This document shows, one piece after another, positions 37,896 to 39,119 of a stretch of 39,119 nucleotides of DNA. Origin of the DNA: Phycisphaerales bacterium UBA3190 (GTDB taxonomy: Bacteria; Planctomycetota; Phycisphaerae; Phycisphaerales; UBA1924). The notes below the pieces were generated by a model. That model was not told the origin of the DNA. It saw nothing but the letters and a program-made list of their open reading frames with translations, and ran no database searches. The DNA lies in contig DEXG01000008.1 in NCBI GenBank assembly GCA_002364005.1, forward strand, positions 130,175-169,293, written 5' to 3'. The translations under genes were made by a program, and so were the position numbers. The number at the start of each line of letters is the position of its first letter. The stretch's first letter is position 1.

Positions 37896-39036
37896 TGATG
37901 AACCTGCTGCTCTGGAACTGCCACCTGGCGAGATCCTCGGCATGGTATCCAAGGAACAAATCAAGGTCTTCACTGGTGTAGAGCCCATCCATGTTCAGGT
38001 CGGTCCTGATGTCCTGTTCCGCCAGCGCTACAGAGAAATCACCGATGTCGGACGGGTTGTACAGACCATCCTTGTTGAAGTCCGAGACTGGCCACGGATC
38101 CCATACATGGATGTAATCGAAAGGGGCATCCGCCACATTGATCTGGAAGGTGTCTGCGGATGTTTCGATCATCGGAATTTCGAGGAACGGGCTCTGGTCA
38201 TACCCAAAGCTAAGCGGGTGCGTGCTGGCGTCGAGGTCCAGCCGCAGAGTGGTATGTCCATCGGCGGCCACTACCATGGACGAGCGTCCGCCTTTCTTCA
38301 CGGTCATGTTGATGGGCGAGTCCTCCATCCCTGAGTATGCGGAGTCGAGAGTAAGTGTTCCGCTGATCACACGGATCTGTCGCATTCCCGTCTGTCCTTC
38401 TCCAACTTGAACAATGACTTGGCCGGACATTATCCCTGTTTCGATTGTGCCGAAGAGCTCGAACTGGACATCGGTGCTGATGTTCATGACCTTGTTGATG
38501 AGACGGATCGGCGTGCCGGGGTTGGCTGGATCGATGATCAGGTCGCCATCGCGTCCATCGCCGTGCACAAGGCCGGCGCTTTCCATCGCCTCAACCGAAC
38601 CCAATAAATATGCCGAATCTGTTGTGGCAGCAAGATCAGAGATCGTGGCTTGCCCAAGCATACTTAAACTCATTTCTTGAGGCCCAATTTCTTCTTGTAC
38701 AATCTTCAGCAAAATTTCGCGAATGACTGGGTCGGTGATTTCCATAATTTTTTCGATGAGTGATCTTTTGAATTCTTGTTTGGACCGATGGTCTTCAGCC
38801 TCAGTTCTAGCCCATGATAGTTGAAATTCTGCTATGGCTTGGGCCGTCCTTTCAATTGCCCTATCCTTGCAAGCTTGGGGGTCAGAGTCGTCTTTGCAGT
38901 TTTCGATAGCAATTTGGTGCGCTTTTTGTATTCTATCTAGTGCATCCTGCTTTTCTTCGCACGACGATAATAGTAATGATGCTGACACGCAAACGCCAGT
39001 ACATAGCTGGAATATTGTAATTCCTGAAAACACCAT
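37888..39036 (-). CDS. Lipoprotein with C-terminal dockerin-like EF-hand repeats
   Basis: A 382-residue predicted lipoprotein (lipobox LLSSC, Cys26). A charged helical region (about 30-110) is followed by a beta-rich middle and, at the C-terminus, two calcium-binding-type repeats: DFNKDGLYNPSDIGDF and DLNMDGLYTSEDLDLF, spaced like a dockerin type I domain. Such DxNxDG pairs end many planctomycete surface proteins. The start region (about 38600-39036) is clearly AT-richer than the rest of the window, while the 3' part is closer to the local norm. The ATG at 39036 has AGGAG ten nucleotides upstream. Followed by the overlapping small lipoprotein gene. Function unknown. Confidence 0.78.
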   Translation of the reverse strand: MVFSGITIFQLCTGVCVSASLLLSSCEEKQDALDRIQKAHQIAIENCKDDSDPQACKDRAIERTAQAIAEFQLSWARTEAEDHRSKQEFKRSLIEKIMEITDPVIREILLKIVQEEIGPQEMSLSMLGQATISDLAATTDSAYLLGSVEAMESAGLVHGDGRDGDLIIDPANPGTPIRLINKVMNISTDVQFELFGTIETGIMSGQVIVQVGEGQTGMRQIRVISGTLTLDSAYSGMEDSPINMTVKKGGRSSMVVAADGHTTLRLDLDASTHPLSFGYDQSPFLEIPMIETSADTFQINVADAPFDYIHVWDPWPVSDFNKDGLYNPSDIGDFSVALAEQDIRTDLNMDGLYTSEDLDLFLGYHAEDLARWQFQSSRFIND

Positions 39037-39119
39037 TTTATTTTATCTCCTGGTAGATGGGGTCGGGGTCCGAACAACCATTGCCCGAGAGCCCCTATGA
39101 GCGCATGCTACCCCCCCCC
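39037..39119. other. Gene-free end of the window with a C homopolymer
   Basis: No coding frame is supported here. The last nine bases are all C, consistent with a sequence break or the edge of an assembled contig; whatever precedes the lipoprotein gene is lost. Confidence 0.6.

Noticed and set aside
1..39119. CRISPR array, IS element, prophage or tRNA gene
   Set aside because: No regularly spaced direct repeats, transposase or integrase motifs, or tRNA cloverleaf seen in the gaps; almost all sequence is accounted for by housekeeping-type genes.

Overview
The window reads as a chromosomal segment of a GC-rich planctomycete, most likely from the Phycisphaerae. The pointers are: a FliD/FliS flagellar pair, three-subunit succinate dehydrogenase, a trypsin-like exoprotein ending in a PEP-CTERM-like PAPGT...RRRR tail, a lipoprotein with dockerin-like DxNxDG repeats, a membrane protein ending in a CxxC...CPEC zinc ribbon, and AtpZ/AtpI-like proteins ahead of the F0 genes. 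The lineage is an inference. The density is that of housekeeping chromosome; I see no phage, IS element, CRISPR array, tRNA or rRNA.

Layout. 1-5.7 kb: miaB, a divergent orphan sensor histidine kinase, a minus-strand pair (SurA/PrsA-like lipoprotein then yraN) and a DUF1844 gene. 5.8-9.7 kb: sdhCAB closed by a strong terminator. 9.7-13.3 kb: a small unknown gene, fabI, nadC-birA and a HIT hydrolase. 13.4-16.8 kb: mutL, a two-gene stress operon (GsP17M-like protein, then a YciE/DUF892 ferritin-like protein), and a decayed 3' piece of a second mutL. 16.8-18.7 kb: pgk translationally coupled to a small protein-kinase-like gene. 18.7-22.4 kb: an F0-plus-delta ATP synthase operon (AtpZ-like, AtpI-like, atpB, atpE, atpF, atpH) that ends at a terminator without atpAGDC. 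22.4-28 kb: alaS, a secreted trypsin-like protease, holB, fliS. 28-31 kb: an unusually long fliD with a sigma-54-like promoter candidate. 31.3-36.5 kb: a membrane protein, a DUF4230 protein behind two perfect palindromes, a three-gene aldehyde dehydrogenase operon and a PilZ/J-like fusion. 36.5-39.1 kb: a zinc-ribbon membrane protein and two overlapping lipoprotein genes in visibly AT-richer DNA.

How the genes work together. Energy metabolism dominates (SDH, PGK, F0 ATP synthase). MiaB, AlaRS, MutL, HolB, FabI, NadC and BirA are core information-processing or cofactor functions. The aldehyde dehydrogenase operon encodes one complete ALDH and one ALDH-fold protein without a catalytic half, together about the size of the two-domain ALDH16 family, with a GNAT acetyltransferase gene between them.

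The most interesting signals beyond the gene list are: (1) about a dozen transcription-unit-first genes with a -10-like hexamer only 5-10 nt before the start codon and mostly no Shine-Dalgarno, suggesting frequent leaderless transcripts; (2) two adjacent perfect inverted repeats over the -35, -10 and GTG start of the DUF4230 gene; (3) the split ALDH16-like pair; (4) a PilZ domain fused to a J-like domain lacking HPD; (5) ATP synthase b and c subunits with signal-peptide-like N-termini, the c gene bracketed by hairpins; (6) a mutL remnant with a 117-bp in-frame deletion next to intact mutL.
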